Shown: positions 7,375 to 14,827 of the stretch, piece by piece
Layout: the number at the start of each line of letters is the position of its first letter
How positions within the stretch are numbered: the stretch's first letter is position 1
Source: Sphingomonas sp. CCH9-E2
GTDB taxonomy: Bacteria; Pseudomonadota; Alphaproteobacteria; Sphingomonadales; Sphingomonadaceae
Direction: 5' to 3'
Assembly (NCBI RefSeq): GCF_001557215.1
Contig: NZ_LSJM01000055.1
Coordinates: 4,737 to 68,736, forward strand
Length of the DNA stretch: 64,000 nucleotides
Program-made: the position numbers and the translations under genes
The notes under the pieces: generated by a model
What the model saw: only the letters and a program-made list of their open reading frames with translations
The model's database searches: none
What the model was told of the DNA's origin: nothing

Positions 7375-7876
7375 CGCACCCCCGCCCGACCAGCTCGCCA
7401 TGCTCGCCGCCGGTGAACTGCTGCCAGTGGACCCAGCCCTTGCCGTCCGGGCACCAGAAGCCCCACTCGCGCTCCTTGGGGCCGGTCATGAACAGCGAGA
7501 CGCAGCGGCCGCCATCGGGTACGATCAGGCGGTGCGTGTCGGTCGCCTGGCGAACAATGATGTCACCGGCCTTGCGCGGGACGCGCTGATATTCCAGCCA
7601 CGGGGAGAACTCGTCGTAAAGCACCTCTTCATAGCCGCCGTCGATCAGCAGCGACGTGTTGGGCCATGGGTGGTCATGGCCCGCGCGATCGTCGTCGCTG
7701 CGCAGGATCTCGTGCAGGTAGACGTTGCACCACGGGTTGCGGGGGATGATCCACCATCGCCTCAGATAGGGGTTGTCAGCCGGGCCGATGACGAAGTCAG
7801 GCACGCGCTGCATGATGCCGTGTGCCCAGACGCGCAGGTCGCCGAGGTTGGCCATGGGAATGGGGGACCCGCTCAT
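7367..7876 (-). CDS. Cupin-like phage protein
   Basis: This 169-residue protein contains RSDDDRAGHDHPWPNTS (about 60-76) and later QATDTHRLIVPDGGRCVSLF (about 110-129), a His-rich pair of motifs on predicted beta strands that resembles a cupin metal site (GxHxHPW, then a late His). Such proteins occur in phage and plasmid early regions and are usually unannotated. The metal and substrate are unknown. It is coupled to both neighbours: its start overlaps the stop of the small upstream gene and its stop overlaps the methyltransferase start. Confidence 0.75.
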   Translation of the reverse strand: MSGSPIPMANLGDLRVWAHGIMQRVPDFVIGPADNPYLRRWWIIPRNPWCNVYLHEILRSDDDRAGHDHPWPNTSLLIDGGYEEVLYDEFSPWLEYQRVPRKAGDIIVRQATDTHRLIVPDGGRCVSLFMTGPKEREWGFWCPDGKGWVHWQQFTGGEHGELVGRGCDA

Positions 7877-8076
7877 GCTGCCACCGCCTGCACGCGAGCG
7901 CGCTGTTCATTGGCCCAGCGGAACTCTTCCTCCACGGCCAGGCGCGCCTCGTCGTGTCCTTCGAGCGCGCGGTCGAACATGATCGCGGCCATCGGCAAGT
8001 CCCCGGCCAGCGCATAGCGAACAGCTTCGCGAATGAACTGGGCGTCGACCTCGCCGAACTCGGTTTCTTCAAACAT
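7873..8076 (-). CDS. Small helical phage protein, 67 aa
   Basis: This 67-residue protein (MFEETEFGEVDAQFIREAVR...) appears to be two or three helices and is acidic in its first half, with ALAGDLPMAAIMFDRALEGH in the middle. It starts with ATG at 8076 with a GAGG-type ribosome site, 12 bases after the clamp gene, and overlaps the next gene by four bases. No motif is recognised. It lies between the clamp and the cupin-like gene in the early operon. Confidence 0.7.
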   Translation of the reverse strand: MFEETEFGEVDAQFIREAVRYALAGDLPMAAIMFDRALEGHDEARLAVEEEFRWANEQRARVQAVAA

Positions 8077-8088
8077 CGATCGTTTCCC

Positions 8089-9210
8089 TCAGACACGCAT
8101 CGGCATCAGGACGAGGGTGAGCCCGCCTGGAACCGTGCTTTTGATTGCGGTGGGTGCGGCGCCGTCGGTCAGCTCGAAGCGGACGGTGTCCGCGTCGATC
8201 GCGGCGAGGGCGTCGCGCAGGTAACGCAGGTTGAAGCCGATCTCGAAACCCGGCTTGCCGTCGAATTCGCAACCGACTTCATCCACCGCCTCGCCGTGGG
8301 TCTGCGAGGTGGTCGAGAGCGAGATGCGCTCGGCTTCGATGGTCAGCTTGGCCGCCCGGACCTTGTCGCTGGTGGTGACCGCGATGCGGGCGGCGGCGTC
8401 GGCGAGGGCATCGCGATCGATCACAGCCGCGCAGGTCGGTGCAGCCGGCATCACGCGGTCGTAATCGGGGAAGGTGCCGTCGACCAATTTGGCAGTCAGC
8501 ACCACGTCGCCCGCGCTGAACCGGATTTTCTTGTCGCTGACCTCGATCTCGAACGGGATGTCGCCGCGGCTGTCAGCGAGTTTCAGGATCAGATTGACCG
8601 TTTTGGTCGGCACGATCGCGTCGGGCAGCGTTTCCGCACCTGCGGGCATCGGCGTGATCAGCCGCGCCATGCGATATCCGTCTGTAGCTGCGAAGCGCAG
8701 GCCGTCGCCCTTACCGACGTGCATGAAAATGCCGTTGAGATAGTAGCGGACCTCTTCGGTGCTGATCGCATGGCGGACAGCGCCGAAGGATTCGGCCAGC
8801 GCCCGGCCGGGCAGGGTGAAGGTGGCTTCCGCCTTGCCGGTGACGATGATCGGGAAGTCGCTCGCCTCGCGTATCGCAAAGCGCGTGCGCGACCGGCCTG
8901 ACCGCACAAGGGCTGAACCATCCGCGATCTCGATAAGCGTCTGGCTCCCGGCGGCGAAGGTCCCGACGATGTCAGTGAGGCGCATCGCATCGACCGCAAA
9001 TCGGAGCGGCTGGGCAGCGACGCAGGGGAGCGAGCGCCGGATCATGACGTCGAGGTCCGTGGTGGTGAGCGTCGCGCCGTCCGGCCCGGCCTCGATCAGC
9101 ACGGTTGCGCAAATCTCGATCGTGTTGCGGCGCTCGACTGCCTCGCGCACCTCGCGCAGGGCGGCGGCAAGCGCGCCGGTCTCGAATTCAAGGGACTGGG
9201 CTTTGGTCAA
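8089..9210 (-). CDS. dnaN: Phage DNA sliding clamp (DnaN/beta-clamp homologue)
   Basis: This 373-residue protein matches the beta subunit of DNA polymerase III in length and layout: three repeats of a clamp domain, with recognisable segments LTTTDLDVMIRRSL (near 50), FAATDGYRMA (near 175) and GTFPDYDRVMP (near 250), and the C-terminal ending VLMPMRV that closes bacterial clamps. Clamps tether polymerase to DNA. A phage-encoded one suggests the phage replaces or supplements the host clamp, or adapts host polymerase to its own replication protein. The start is TTG at 9210, overlapping the upstream stop (TTGA), with AAAGGA nine bases before it. Confidence 0.9.
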   Translation of the reverse strand: MTKAQSLEFETGALAAALREVREAVERRNTIEICATVLIEAGPDGATLTTTDLDVMIRRSLPCVAAQPLRFAVDAMRLTDIVGTFAAGSQTLIEIADGSALVRSGRSRTRFAIREASDFPIIVTGKAEATFTLPGRALAESFGAVRHAISTEEVRYYLNGIFMHVGKGDGLRFAATDGYRMARLITPMPAGAETLPDAIVPTKTVNLILKLADSRGDIPFEIEVSDKKIRFSAGDVVLTAKLVDGTFPDYDRVMPAAPTCAAVIDRDALADAAARIAVTTSDKVRAAKLTIEAERISLSTTSQTHGEAVDEVGCEFDGKPGFEIGFNLRYLRDALAAIDADTVRFELTDGAAPTAIKSTVPGGLTLVLMPMRV

Positions 9211-9509
9211 CGGTCGATCCTTTCGATAGCAGGCGGGCAGGGGTGCGCGGCGCGGATGTCGCCGAGCAGGGTGGCAATGGCGGTGGCGCGCGCCTCAAGG
9301 GCGGGGACGAGCGCGCGGATGTCGTCGGCGTTGGTGCCCCGATCGCCGGAGACCTTTGCGCGGATCGATCGCTCCTCGATGTCGAGCGCGCGGGCGAGGG
9401 CGGGCACGCCGAGATAGAGCGCGGCGAAGTTGATCCAGCGATGATGCTGAACGCGCTGTTTCATCTCGATGATGGCGGCGGCGGGTGAGCCGTTTTCCGG
9501 CTCGCTCAT
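9207..9509 (-). CDS. Helix-turn-helix-like phage protein
   Basis: This 100-residue protein has a central stretch LGVPALARALDIEERSIRAK (about 33-52) that fits a helix-turn-helix, followed by long helices (ADDIRALVPALEARATAIA). It may bind DNA and regulate early functions or act at an origin, but there is no direct evidence. It is coupled by four-base overlaps to the clamp downstream and a small gene upstream. Confidence 0.65.
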   Translation of the reverse strand: MSEPENGSPAAAIIEMKQRVQHHRWINFAALYLGVPALARALDIEERSIRAKVSGDRGTNADDIRALVPALEARATAIATLLGDIRAAHPCPPAIERIDR

Positions 9510-9685
9510 TGTTCGGGCCGGATCATGTAGAGGTCGGCGAACTGGTCGAGCGTCGCTTCGCCGGAGCGAACCATGCGGACATGCTTCTCCAGTTCTTCGA
9601 GCACGAAGGCATAGGCCCCATGATCGCGCTTCGGGTCGATTGCGCCGCGCGCCTGGCGCAGCATGTTGGCGAGGTCGATTTTCAT
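9506..9685 (-). CDS. Small helical phage protein, 59 aa
   Basis: A 59-residue protein starting MKIDLANMLRQARGAIDPKR at the ATG that overlaps the upstream stop. It appears fully helical, with KRDHGAYAFVLEELEKHVRM in the middle. The longer reading to 9721 is excluded by the neighbour overlap. Function unknown. Confidence 0.65.
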   Translation of the reverse strand: MKIDLANMLRQARGAIDPKRDHGAYAFVLEELEKHVRMVRSGEATLDQFADLYMIRPEQ

Positions 9686-9876
9686 GCGGAGCCTTTCACG
9701 CTGCACCAGCGCGACGCGCACCGGCTGGCTTCTTCAGGGGTGACGCGGCGCTCGCACTGGCTGCACCAGTCGGTCGTGCGCGGGACGGCGGCGGCAATGC
9801 CTGCGGCGTGCCACCAGCGATGCGCGGTGTTCGCGGCCTGGCCGGGCGTTTCGCGGAGACGCGGTCGTGCGCTCAT
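9682..9876 (-). CDS. Small Cys-rich zinc-binding-like protein
   Basis: A 64-residue protein with DWCSQCERRVTPEEASRC (about 36-53) and a final C in RWCSVK, giving C-x2-C...C-x4-C, a likely zinc knuckle or ribbon. The N-terminus is basic. Start and stop both overlap neighbouring genes by four bases (helicase-methyltransferase upstream, 59-aa gene downstream). It might be a nucleic-acid-binding accessory to the helicase. Confidence 0.7.
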   Translation of the reverse strand: MSARPRLRETPGQAANTAHRWWHAAGIAAAVPRTTDWCSQCERRVTPEEASRCASRWCSVKGSA

Positions 9877-12458
9877 TCCGCAGCCTCCAGATCGAGCAGG
9901 TCGAACAGGCTGGGGATCGATGCGGCCTTCTCGGCATCGGCGAGGTAGCCGCAGGCGAAGGCGAAATAGTCGGGGTTGAGTTCGGAGCCGTACCCGCGCC
10001 GCCCTTTCTCGATCGCGCGCATCGGCACGGTGCCGAGACCGGCGAAGGGGTCGAACACGAGCTCGCCCTTCATGCTGAACCGGTCGATCAGGCGATCGAC
10101 GATGTCGAACTGCAGCGGGCAGACGTGCTTCTCGGCACCCTTGCGCACCTGCTCGGCGTTGAGCGTGCGCATCCGCGCGATGTCATCCCAGGTGTCATCA
10201 CGATGCGCGCCCGGGGCGAGGCTCATGAAGGTGCGGGGGAGCTTGCCACGGCCGTCGCTGCCAGCGCGCGCCTCGATCGTCTCGCCGATGGCGACGTGCG
10301 CCTCATGATCATGGATCAGGTCGCGCGTCTGGGTCAGGAATTGCTTGACCAGCTGGCCCACGGGCATCTCGGCGAACCGACAAGCAATGTTTGACAGTTC
10401 GTCCGGCGTCGCGGGCCGGTTGCCGCTCGATCGCCAGAAGCTGTGCGCGTCGATCTGCCAGCGGGCGAGGCTGTAGTCGGCGGCATCCTTGACCACCGGC
10501 GTGTCGGCATAGGCGCGGCTGGTGTCGCTCTGCGGCTTGCGCAGCAGCAGGACGTATTCGGGCGAGCCGACGCCCATCTTCGTCCCGTCCTTGAGCATCT
10601 CGCTATAGGACAGGCGGTAGGTCTGGTTGTTCTCCCGGACCACGTCGGTGTTGACGTGGATCATCCCGAGGTACTGGAAGCCGTGCCGCAGATAGTGGAA
10701 CAGCGCCTTGGCGTGGAACGGGTTGACGGTCGGCACGCCTTCCCCCGTCACGCTTCCGAACAGGATCCGGTCCTTGACGTGGATGCAGGCGAGGCGGCCG
10801 GGTGCCAGCGCGTTGAGCAGCGCCGGGGTCAGGTGGTCCATCTGGGCGAAGAAGTGATCGTCGCCGTCGGTGTGGCCGAAGTCGTTGTAGCTCGGCGTGT
10901 ATTCGTAATGGTTCGAAAAGGGGATGGAGGTGACGATCAGGTCGACCGATCCCGGCTCAAGCCGCGCGGCTTCATCCACGCAATCGTTATGCGCCAGCGT
11001 CCAGCCATTGCCGGTGACCACACGGCGCTCGACGCCGATCGACCGCCGCAAGGTGGAGAGCGCGACCTCATGCTGCAGGCCGAAGCGGCGGATGATCCCG
11101 CTCATGCGCTCGGCCATCGCGTCATGCTGTGCCCATTTGGCCTGCAGGTCGCGGACCACCTCCGTCTCCGTCTCGGCATGCACGATGTCGATGCGGACGG
11201 GGTGCGGCTGGCCGAAACGCTGGATGCGGTGGATCGCCTGGATAAAGTCGCGGAACTTGAAGCCGACGCCTGCGAACACCGCGCGATGGCAGTTGCGCTG
11301 GAGATTGCCGCCCGCGCCCATCATCACCGGCTTGGCGCCAAGGTTGCGCAGCGTACCCGCCTTGAACCGCTCGACGATCGCCTCACGCGCGTCGAGCTTC
11401 TGCGTGCCGTAGACGAACTCGCTCTCCGGGATCGCAGCGGCGAGTGCCTTCCGCTCATCTTCAAGGTCGTGCCAGAGGATGAAGTGGTCGGCCGGGTCCG
11501 CCTGGACGATCTCTGCCACCTTGGCGACGCGATCGTGCAGCGTGGTGCGCTTCTCGCGGGCCGCCTCCTGCACGCCCATGGCGGCATCGCGCAGGAGGCG
11601 GCCTTGCCCGCGCGCGTCCGCGCCGGCATTGGCAATGTCGGTGGTGACCTGATGCCAGTGCACCTCTATCGGGGGCAGTTCGTAGCCCTCGTCGGAAAAG
11701 CCGAGGTCGCTGGGGCGCTGCAGGCAGATCGCCCAACTGTTCACCCACAGCCAGAATTCCTCCTCCTTGTGCGGGTAGAGGGTGAGGTCACCCGCCTTCT
11801 CGCTGTTGCGCTGGAAGAAGCGGGTCAGCGCCTGGCCGGTGTCCATGATGCCGAGGAACCCGGCGTAATGGATCAGCTCCTTGTAGCGGTTGGGCGAGGG
11901 GGTCGCGGTCGCGACGAAGCGATAGGGGACATTCTCGAACAGGGGCAGGAACGTCTGGAACGTCTTGGAGCCGTAGGAGCGCAGGCAATCCGCCTCGTCC
12001 AGGCTGACCGCCCGGAAGCGGTCGATGGTGATCTTGCCCTCGCGGATGCTCTCATAGTTGGTGAGGAAGATGCCACCCTGATCCCCGCTCGCTTCGATCT
12101 CGGCGTCCGACTTCACGAAGCGCAGCTCGACGCCGAGCATCGCAGCGTCGTGTAGAAATTCGGCGCGGACGCCGAGCGGCGCGACGATCAGAGCGTCGGG
12201 CTTGTAGCCTTCCGCCACTTCCAGCTTGCGCAGGATGATGTCGAGGATCTCGATCTGCTGGACGGTCTTGTGCAGGCCGAACGCCTCGAACAGTGCGCGG
12301 CGCCCGCCTTCGACTGCCCAGCGGACGATCGGGCGGACGTGGTCGCGCATCGGACGGCCGTCGACCAGTTCGGCGCGGACGTCGACGAGATCGCAGGGCA
12401 GGCCCGCGGGCTGCGCTTGGGGCACCTTCGCTTCAAGAAATGCCTGATAGTCACGCAT
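9873..12458 (-). CDS. SF2 helicase fused to DNA methyltransferase
   Basis: This 861-residue protein joins two enzymes. Residues about 40-440 form an SF2/SNF2-type ATPase: a motif-I region FGLHKTV (60-66), DEAD (154-157), VATATPSPNRYKE (182-194), and motif VI QAIHRIQRFGQ (407-417). The phosphate-binding loop is unusual: Gly-Leu-His-Lys-Thr, with His where a Gly is expected before Lys-Thr. The C-terminal part carries a methyltransferase with motif IV VTSIPFSN (509-516, compare TSPPY) before motif I DPFAGLGT (803-810), the order of beta-class N6/N4 enzymes. It should couple translocation on DNA to base modification. The ATG at 12458 is preferred because the upstream extension overlaps the preceding gene. 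Confidence 0.85.
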   Translation of the reverse strand: MRDYQAFLEAKVPQAQPAGLPCDLVDVRAELVDGRPMRDHVRPIVRWAVEGGRRALFEAFGLHKTVQQIEILDIILRKLEVAEGYKPDALIVAPLGVRAEFLHDAAMLGVELRFVKSDAEIEASGDQGGIFLTNYESIREGKITIDRFRAVSLDEADCLRSYGSKTFQTFLPLFENVPYRFVATATPSPNRYKELIHYAGFLGIMDTGQALTRFFQRNSEKAGDLTLYPHKEEEFWLWVNSWAICLQRPSDLGFSDEGYELPPIEVHWHQVTTDIANAGADARGQGRLLRDAAMGVQEAAREKRTTLHDRVAKVAEIVQADPADHFILWHDLEDERKALAAAIPESEFVYGTQKLDAREAIVERFKAGTLRNLGAKPVMMGAGGNLQRNCHRAVFAGVGFKFRDFIQAIHRIQRFGQPHPVRIDIVHAETETEVVRDLQAKWAQHDAMAERMSGIIRRFGLQHEVALSTLRRSIGVERRVVTGNGWTLAHNDCVDEAARLEPGSVDLIVTSIPFSNHYEYTPSYNDFGHTDGDDHFFAQMDHLTPALLNALAPGRLACIHVKDRILFGSVTGEGVPTVNPFHAKALFHYLRHGFQYLGMIHVNTDVVRENNQTYRLSYSEMLKDGTKMGVGSPEYVLLLRKPQSDTSRAYADTPVVKDAADYSLARWQIDAHSFWRSSGNRPATPDELSNIACRFAEMPVGQLVKQFLTQTRDLIHDHEAHVAIGETIEARAGSDGRGKLPRTFMSLAPGAHRDDTWDDIARMRTLNAEQVRKGAEKHVCPLQFDIVDRLIDRFSMKGELVFDPFAGLGTVPMRAIEKGRRGYGSELNPDYFAFACGYLADAEKAASIPSLFDLLDLEAAE

Positions 12459-12612
12459 GGGCGTCACTCCGCCCGGCATCGGCGAGGATCTCGGCCCATG
12501 TCCGGTGATTGAGAAAGGGGTAGCTGCCATCCAGCGCGCGCGGCCGGAGCGGTCCGGCGAGCGGGCGGGATTGCGGGATGGCGTTCGGTTGGCGCTGCGC
12601 GGCCGGGTTCAT
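12451..12612 (-). CDS. 53-residue phage protein
   Basis: ATG at 12612 overlaps the upstream stop, and the stop overlaps the helicase-methyltransferase start by eight bases. The peptide is Pro- and Arg-rich at its start and ends with a short motif YPFLNHRTWAEILADAG. It is basic and soluble by composition. Function unknown; exact packing between two coupled genes supports translation. Confidence 0.65.
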   Translation of the reverse strand: MNPAAQRQPNAIPQSRPLAGPLRPRALDGSYPFLNHRTWAEILADAGRSDAHA

Positions 12613-12836
12613 GGCTCCACCGCCTGGTCGATGCGCGCGATCTGCTGGTCGATCAGGCGATCGATCAGGTCGAGGCGGGCGTTGACATCGGCTGCGCGCG
12701 ACCCGCGCGGAAACTCCGCAGCGAGGTCGAGCGCGGCGCGGCTGGTGACCCCGAGCGCGAAGCGGACGTGGCGGCGGATATCCCAGCGCGCCATCTCGAG
12801 GTCGGCCTTGTCGGTGAGGTTGAATTCGACGCTCAT
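12609..12836 (-). CDS. Small helical phage protein, 75 aa
   Basis: A 75-residue protein starting MSVEFNLTDKADLEMARWDI. It appears to be two or three helices, charged, with a C-terminal repeated-Asp/Ile helix (LDLIDRLIDQQIARIDQAV). It starts at the ATG overlapping the J-domain gene stop. No family recognised. Confidence 0.68.
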   Translation of the reverse strand: MSVEFNLTDKADLEMARWDIRRHVRFALGVTSRAALDLAAEFPRGSRAADVNARLDLIDRLIDQQIARIDQAVEP

Positions 12837-13456
12837 TGGCCGGCCCCGCGCGTGAGGCTGTCGATCGCGGTGTCGCGGGCGGCGTTGATGCGGGCCATTG
12901 CGGCTTCGGAGCCGCCCGGCCGGTCGGGGTGCGCGTCGATCGCGAGGCGCTTCCACGCGGCGTTGATCTGATCGACGGTCGCGTTCGGCTGGAGCCCCAG
13001 CACCTGCCACCATTGTTCGGGGGCGGGGAGCGCCTGGTAGCCGGTGAACGCTTGCTCGACCGAGCCGACGCCCCAGCGCGCCTGACCGCGCAGCGCCTCG
13101 ATATGGCGGGCGAGGGCGACGATGTTATCCTCGGGGCGCAGCCACTTGTCGCACGCAAGGACGGTGTCGCGGCCCTTGAGCTTGAAATAGCAGGCGACGC
13201 CCGGATCGGACGGGCGGGCACGGTCGCCGCGCGGGTCGCCGTTCAAGTTGAGTTCGACGTTGGTCGACAGGACGATGCTACGCGCGTCGAGCAGCGCGAG
13301 CTCGCGGGCGAGCTGGTCTCGCGCCTGACGCATCGTGACGTCTTGTTTCTGCGCGTAGCCCCGCCCGGTGTCGCGCTTCTTGTGGAACGGCGCTGCGGTG
13401 CGGACCCGCGACCGGGGCCAGCCCTGCGGCCACCTCAAGGGATAGGCCGTGGTCAT
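12833..13456 (-). CDS. J-domain protein (DnaJ-like), phage-encoded
   Basis: The last 59 residues of this 207-residue protein form a J domain: WWQVLGLQPNATVDQINAAW, KRLAIDAHPDRPGG with the essential HPD at about 176-178, then a helix IN-AARDTAI. J domains stimulate Hsp70 ATPases, so the phage may recruit host DnaK, perhaps for replication-complex remodelling or folding. The N-terminal part (about 1-140) has a distinct domain with NVELNLNGDPRGD and KLKGRDTVLACDKWL. Start ATG at 13456 overlaps the previous stop. Confidence 0.82.
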   Translation of the reverse strand: MTTAYPLRWPQGWPRSRVRTAAPFHKKRDTGRGYAQKQDVTMRQARDQLARELALLDARSIVLSTNVELNLNGDPRGDRARPSDPGVACYFKLKGRDTVLACDKWLRPEDNIVALARHIEALRGQARWGVGSVEQAFTGYQALPAPEQWWQVLGLQPNATVDQINAAWKRLAIDAHPDRPGGSEAAMARINAARDTAIDSLTRGAGQ

Positions 13457-13980
13457 GCCAGCACCATCGGGGCGAGGATGGCGGCGATTAGCCAGCAGGC
13501 ACCGATCGCACCGACCATTGCGGCGTCATGGCCAGTGCCGGGTTGCGCAGTATCGACCCACAGCTTGTCGCCGCCCGGCGCGACGATCAGCGCGCGCTTG
13601 CCGTCTCGGCTGGTGGCGAGCAGGGGGCAGGTGGTAACTTCGTAAATGGTGCGCATGTCGGCGGTGCGACCGACGACACGGCGGTGTTCGAACGTCTCGA
13701 CGCGCTCAAGGTCGCGGAGGCGGGAAATGACGGCGCGGGCGCGGCGATCATCGCTGGCGCGGGCGACGTCGAGTTCGCGGCGGAGGGTGGCATTTTGCTG
13801 GCGGGTCCAGCGCGAGGGAGCGTCCGACGTTCCGACCCACGGGTCGGTCCTGGACGGCGTGACGCGCGGTCCGTTGCGCAGCGCGCGGTCGATTTCCTCG
13901 GGGGTGAGTTTCCACGCGGGTGGCGCGGACGCAACTTCCTGTTCGCGCGCAACGGGTGCGCGCGTGGTTCCGGTGGCCAT
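13453..13980 (-). CDS. Membrane-anchored phage protein, first early gene
   Basis: This 175-residue protein is soluble for most of its length, with a charged helix (RQQNATLRRELDVARAS) and a mid-part RTIYEVTTCPLLATSRDG, and ends in a hydrophobic segment AAMVGAIGACWLIAAILAP that could anchor it in the membrane. It is the first gene after the leftward promoter at 14044-14072, with a leader of about 55 bases. Function unknown. Confidence 0.7.
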   Translation of the reverse strand: MATGTTRAPVAREQEVASAPPAWKLTPEEIDRALRNGPRVTPSRTDPWVGTSDAPSRWTRQQNATLRRELDVARASDDRRARAVISRLRDLERVETFEHRRVVGRTADMRTIYEVTTCPLLATSRDGKRALIVAPGGDKLWVDTAQPGTGHDAAMVGAIGACWLIAAILAPMVLA

Positions 13981-14043
13981 CGGCCTACCTCCCTGCTCAA
14001 TGATGCAGCGTCGTCCGCCCGGGGGCGATCAGCTGTAAGTAGG

Positions 14044-14072
14044 GTGATAGCCAGCGATTAGCCAGCGTGCAA
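14044..14072 (-). promoter_or_regulatory. Leftward early promoter candidate
   Basis: On the minus strand TTGCAC (14072-14067) and TATCAC (14049-14044) are separated by exactly 17 bases, a good sigma-70-like pair. The operator at 14079-14096 sits just upstream of the -35, where a bound repressor could interfere. Transcription would begin near 14037 and run through the early operon. Assignment is by consensus only. Confidence 0.6.
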
Positions 14073-14078
14073 CATGAA

Positions 14079-14096
14079 ATTAGCGCGCGGGCTAAT
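14079..14096. promoter_or_regulatory. Operator OL, ATTAGC-N6-GCTAAT
   Basis: ATTAGC, six G/C bases and GCTAAT form an 18-bp dyad, one of four related sites around the repressor gene. It lies just beyond the repressor stop and immediately upstream of the leftward promoter. Confidence 0.72.
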
Positions 14097-14099
14097 TTT

Positions 14100-14735
14100 C
14101 TAGAGCGCTCTTCCCAACCAGACGGGGCGGCCGATCAGGCGCGCCTCGTTTTCCTCGCGCTCATACTCGGTATAGCGCTGGTTCGCGGAGAAGATGCGCA
14201 GCCAGCCTCGCTTGCCGGGAACGCGCTCGACCAACTTCACGACATAGGCGTCGCCGTCATAAAGCGCGAAGGGACCGGGCTGGGTCGGGTCTTTGTCGCG
14301 TCGATCGCACAGGATCTGGTCGCCGTGCAGATAGCCGGCATCGACCATCGAATCGCCGCGAACGTCGATCAGGATGAAGTCGCTCGGCTGGCCGCGCAGG
14401 CGCTCCTCGATCAGTTGGCGCGATAGCAGCGCGCGACCTGGCTCGCCCTCGCCGGTGCCGCCGCCGCCCATGCCGGCGAACGAGGGCAGAACCTCGATCT
14501 CAACATATTCGGGGTCGGATGCAATGTCGTCGGTGTCGCCGAAATAATCTGGATAGCGCGCCTTGAGCTTGTCGATCGTATCGACGCTGAGCCTGCCCGG
14601 TCGCTTGCCGTTCCCGACGCGCGTCAACGTCGTTACCGCCACCCCGATCTCTTTGGCGATCGTGGTGAAGTTCTTGTCCAGATGCGTCGCGAGCGCGATG
14701 AGCATCTCTTTGTCGCGTTGATGGGCGGTCTTCAT
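14100..14735 (-). CDS. CI/LexA-like prophage repressor (S24 peptidase)
   Basis: This 211-residue protein joins an N-terminal helix-turn-helix (about 10-55: TTIAKEIGVAVTTLTRVGNG) to a C-terminal S24 peptidase. Self-cleavage residues are visible: Ala87-Gly88 in SFAGMGG as a likely cleavage bond, Ser129 in RGDSM, and Lys167 in YVVKLVE. It should hold the prophage silent by binding the four ATTAGC-N6-GCTAAT-type sites flanking it, and be inactivated after DNA damage through RecA-stimulated cleavage. It is transcribed leftward, between the early operon and the Cro-like gene. Start ATG at 14735, eight bases from the nearest operator. Confidence 0.9.
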   Translation of the reverse strand: MKTAHQRDKEMLIALATHLDKNFTTIAKEIGVAVTTLTRVGNGKRPGRLSVDTIDKLKARYPDYFGDTDDIASDPEYVEIEVLPSFAGMGGGGTGEGEPGRALLSRQLIEERLRGQPSDFILIDVRGDSMVDAGYLHGDQILCDRRDKDPTQPGPFALYDGDAYVVKLVERVPGKRGWLRIFSANQRYTEYEREENEARLIGRPVWLGRAL

Positions 14736-14742
14736 AGTTGCT

Positions 14743-14762
14743 GATTAGCGCGCGCGCTAATC
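14743..14762. promoter_or_regulatory. Operator OR-proximal to repressor, perfect 20-bp palindrome
   Basis: GATTAGCGCGCGCGCTAATC is a perfect 20-bp palindrome ending seven bases before the repressor start codon. Its position suggests autoregulation of the repressor gene. It fits ATTAGC-N6-GCTAAT. Confidence 0.75.
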
Positions 14763-14785
14763 AAGTCCAGTGCGGATTTGCGCAT

Positions 14786-14806
14786 TTTGGGTGACAGTGT
14801 CCCAAA
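14786..14806. promoter_or_regulatory. Second dyad, TTTGGG-N9-CCCAAA
   Basis: TTTGGG (14786-14791) and CCCAAA (14801-14806) flank TGACAGTGT in the centre of the divergent repressor/Cro-like region. It differs from the ATTAGC operators and could be the site of the Cro-like protein or a promoter element; unproven. Confidence 0.4.
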
Positions 14807-14823
14807 TTAGCGCGCGGGCTATT
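14806..14823. promoter_or_regulatory. Operator OR2, ATTAGC-N6-GCTATT
   Basis: ATTAGC, GCGCGG and GCTATT form an 18-bp near-palindrome, one mismatch from the consensus. It is 22 bases (start to start) from the next site, about two helical turns, so repressor dimers could cooperate. Confidence 0.7.
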
Positions 14824-14827
14824 TACG

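Noticed and set aside
10443..12155. 570-codon plus-strand open frame opposite the helicase-methyltransferase
   Set aside because: Antisense shadow of a well-supported gene; composition dominated by Arg, Ala, Asp and Val repeats typical of GC-rich reverse frames, with no domain.
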